Origin: Spirochaetaceae bacterium
GTDB taxonomy: Bacteria > Spirochaetota > Spirochaetia > Treponematales > Breznakiellaceae
Reading direction: 5' to 3'
DNA: 7,668 nt
Assembly (NCBI GenBank): GCA_031265535.1
Contig: JAISCO010000377.1
Coordinates: 1 to 7,668, forward strand
Made by a program: the position numbers and the translations under genes. Under the pieces are notes generated by a model. That model saw only the letters and a list, made by a program, of their open reading frames with translations, made no database searches and was not told the origin of the DNA. This document shows, in pieces, positions 6,981-7,668 of the stretch (the stretch's first letter is position 1; every line of letters starts with the position of its first letter).

Positions 6981-7020
6981 CAACGGACTCTAAAATGTCC
7001 TTCGCCTCTTTTATCACCAT
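6904..7020 (-). pseudogene. Truncated phage gene following gpG (possible gp37/DUF1834-like N-terminus)
   Basis: An ATG at 7018-7020 overlaps the restored stop of the gpG-like gene (TGATG), a classic coupled junction. It opens with MVIKEAKDILESVV, a plausible amphipathic N-terminal helix, then continues as Cys/His/Arg-rich sequence of no apparent sense to a stop at 6904-6906 (38 aa). A gene of normal length is expected here; in Mu-like phages the next gene is often a gp37-type completion/tail protein of about 150 aa or more. The change from sensible to random sequence near 6979 probably marks the right junction of the cassette. The family name is a guess from gene order only. Confidence 0.4.
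6951..6962 (+). repeat. Right copy of imperfect 12-bp direct repeat
   Basis: ATGCGGTTGAAC differs from the left copy (353-364) at one base. It lies just downstream of the last cassette gene and just before recognisable phage coding sequence resumes. Its significance depends on whether related cassettes have the same ends. Confidence 0.25.
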
Positions 7021-7062
7021 CAGCCTCCCGCCATGCCCAGCAGTTCTTTTATCGCCGGGCCG

Positions 7063-7557
7063 TCAAAAAACTGCCGTTCGATTTACCGCATCTTTCGGCG
7101 CACCCAAGCAGGGACGCGCCGGAATTTCCGGCCCCGGATGGCGGACAAGCCTCCGGCATATGCCGTTAAAGCGCAGCGCCTTCGCGTTGCGCGGCCTAAT
7201 ATCGTGCGCCTTTGTTTTCCCGCCCTCTTGGTGTATCCGGGCGTACACCATGTTTGAGCTGACAATCGCCGAGCCGTCCGGGAACGCGTTCATTGACACC
7301 GAGCGAAAAAGCTGGCCGCCCAGATACAGAATCCGTCCGGCGTTTTTCTCTTTCGCTTCGGGATTCCCCAGCGCCGCCCATTTCTCCCCGGTCGCGGGGC
7401 CGGCCTGTTTCTGAAACGCCTCCTTTGAGACATTTTTCAAAGCCCGCCCGCCCGCATGGGCAATTTGCGAAAGCGCGGGGCTTGAAGCCTTTTGAAGAGC
7501 CTCTGTAATTTTTTGATACTCGCCGTCAAGTTTGACTTCGATTCCCGCGCCCGCCAT
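7063..7557 (-). CDS. Phage virion morphogenesis protein (Mu gpG-like), probably frameshifted near its 3' end
   Basis: 164 aa as it stands, close to the usual length of this head-tail joining family. Motifs in order: GEKWAALGNPEAKEK (57-71), ILYLGGQLFRSVS (76-88), SNMVYARIHQEGG (101-113) and IPARPCLG (145-152), which follow the family pattern 'GxxW...L..sG.L..s...YA.iHq.Gg...IPaRPflG'. The start ATG (7555-7557) is three bases after the upstream gene's stop. The frame ends at a TGA right after a run of six T (7065-7070 on the plus strand as A6). Removing one base from that run continues the frame as FDGPAIKELLGMAGG and stops at 7020-7022, where the next ATG overlaps the stop. The natural protein is therefore probably about 178 aa, and this copy carries a one-base insertion, real or from sequencing. 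Confidence 0.8.
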   Translation of the reverse strand: MAGAGIEVKLDGEYQKITEALQKASSPALSQIAHAGGRALKNVSKEAFQKQAGPATGEKWAALGNPEAKEKNAGRILYLGGQLFRSVSMNAFPDGSAIVSSNMVYARIHQEGGKTKAHDIRPRNAKALRFNGICRRLVRHPGPEIPARPCLGAPKDAVNRTAVF

Positions 7558-7560
7558 GCC

Positions 7561-7668
7561 TCAATACCCCCGCAAATCCAGTTTCGCGCTTGTCCGCGTC
7601 TGTACGCCGCCCGAAGGCGGTTTGGAGACTTCGCCGCCTCCCGCGCTGTAACCCGGTATCGCAAACTT
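7561..7668 (-). CDS. C-terminal end of a phage structural gene (possibly Mu gp36 / DUF1320)
   Basis: The last 35 codons of a gene that enters from outside the window and stops at TGA 7561-7563. The tail KPPSGGVQTRTSAKLDLRGY is a flexible Gly/Pro/Ser linker followed by a short strand ending in Gly-Tyr. This resembles the C-terminal end of gp36-type (DUF1320) neck proteins, which usually sit just upstream of gpG/gp37 in Mu-like phages. Gene order and three-base spacing to the next start support a shared phage operon. With so little sequence the family is tentative. Confidence 0.45.
   Translation of the reverse strand, partial: KFAIPGYSAGGGEVSKPPSGGVQTRTSAKLDLRGY

Noticed and set aside
6968..7414. 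Plus-strand open frame of 148 aa and neighbours in the right flank
   Set aside because: They are shadows of the gpG-like gene on the minus strand, which carries clear family motifs.
1..7668. CRISPR array, tRNA, rRNA, integrase or transposase
   Set aside because: No regularly spaced repeats, no cloverleaf-like segments, and no recombinase motifs were seen on either strand.

Overview
The window is bacterial. It holds a compact four-gene cassette on the + strand, roughly 300-6970, set between remnants of a Mu-like prophage tail/head module on the - strand. The host cannot be named from the sequence. The Shine-Dalgarno sites, the sigma70-type promoter and the Mu-like structural genes only say 'bacterium with a Mu-like prophage'.

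Left flank (1-301, -): the 3' part of a phage baseplate/spike gene (gpV / Mu gp45-like OB-fold followed by repetitive beta-strands). Its 5' end is missing, and reading upstream meets a TAG at 302-304. Right flank (6904-7668, -): the 3' tail of a probable gp36/DUF1320-like gene, a Mu gpG-like virion morphogenesis gene with a likely 1-nt frameshift in an A6/T6 run, and the first codons of a next gene that loses sense after about 14 residues. In a normal Mu-like phage the sheath, tube, tape-measure and other tail genes would lie between these points. Here they are absent and the cassette sits in their place, facing the opposite way. Hand counts of 60-base rows give 58-63% GC in the flanks (121-180, 7081-7140, 7261-7320) against 45% and 27% inside the cassette (2041-2100, 4081-4140).

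Cassette: a good sigma70 promoter (TTGATG-17-TATAAT, 393-421) drives four tightly packed genes: (1) a NurA-like nuclease, best started at GTG 477; (2) a HerA-like hexameric translocase ATPase with a HAS-barrel N-terminus, an atypical Walker A and a clear Walker B; (3) a GHKL/Hsp90-type ATPase with intact N, G1 and G2 boxes and a charged coiled-coil tail; (4) a radical SAM protein of the B12-binding-like architecture with an intact CxxxCxxC cluster motif. Gaps are 17, 19 and 2 nt, as expected for one transcript.

Inference: genes 1 and 2 should form a HerA-NurA type DNA-translocating nuclease. The Hsp90-like ATPase may act as a nucleotide-gated sensor or clamp, and the radical SAM enzyme may modify DNA, RNA, a protein or a small molecule, for instance as a self/non-self mark or as an effector. 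An operon of this content carried in a prophage is a good candidate for an anti-phage defence system. I do not recognise this four-gene combination as a named system, but I could not search.
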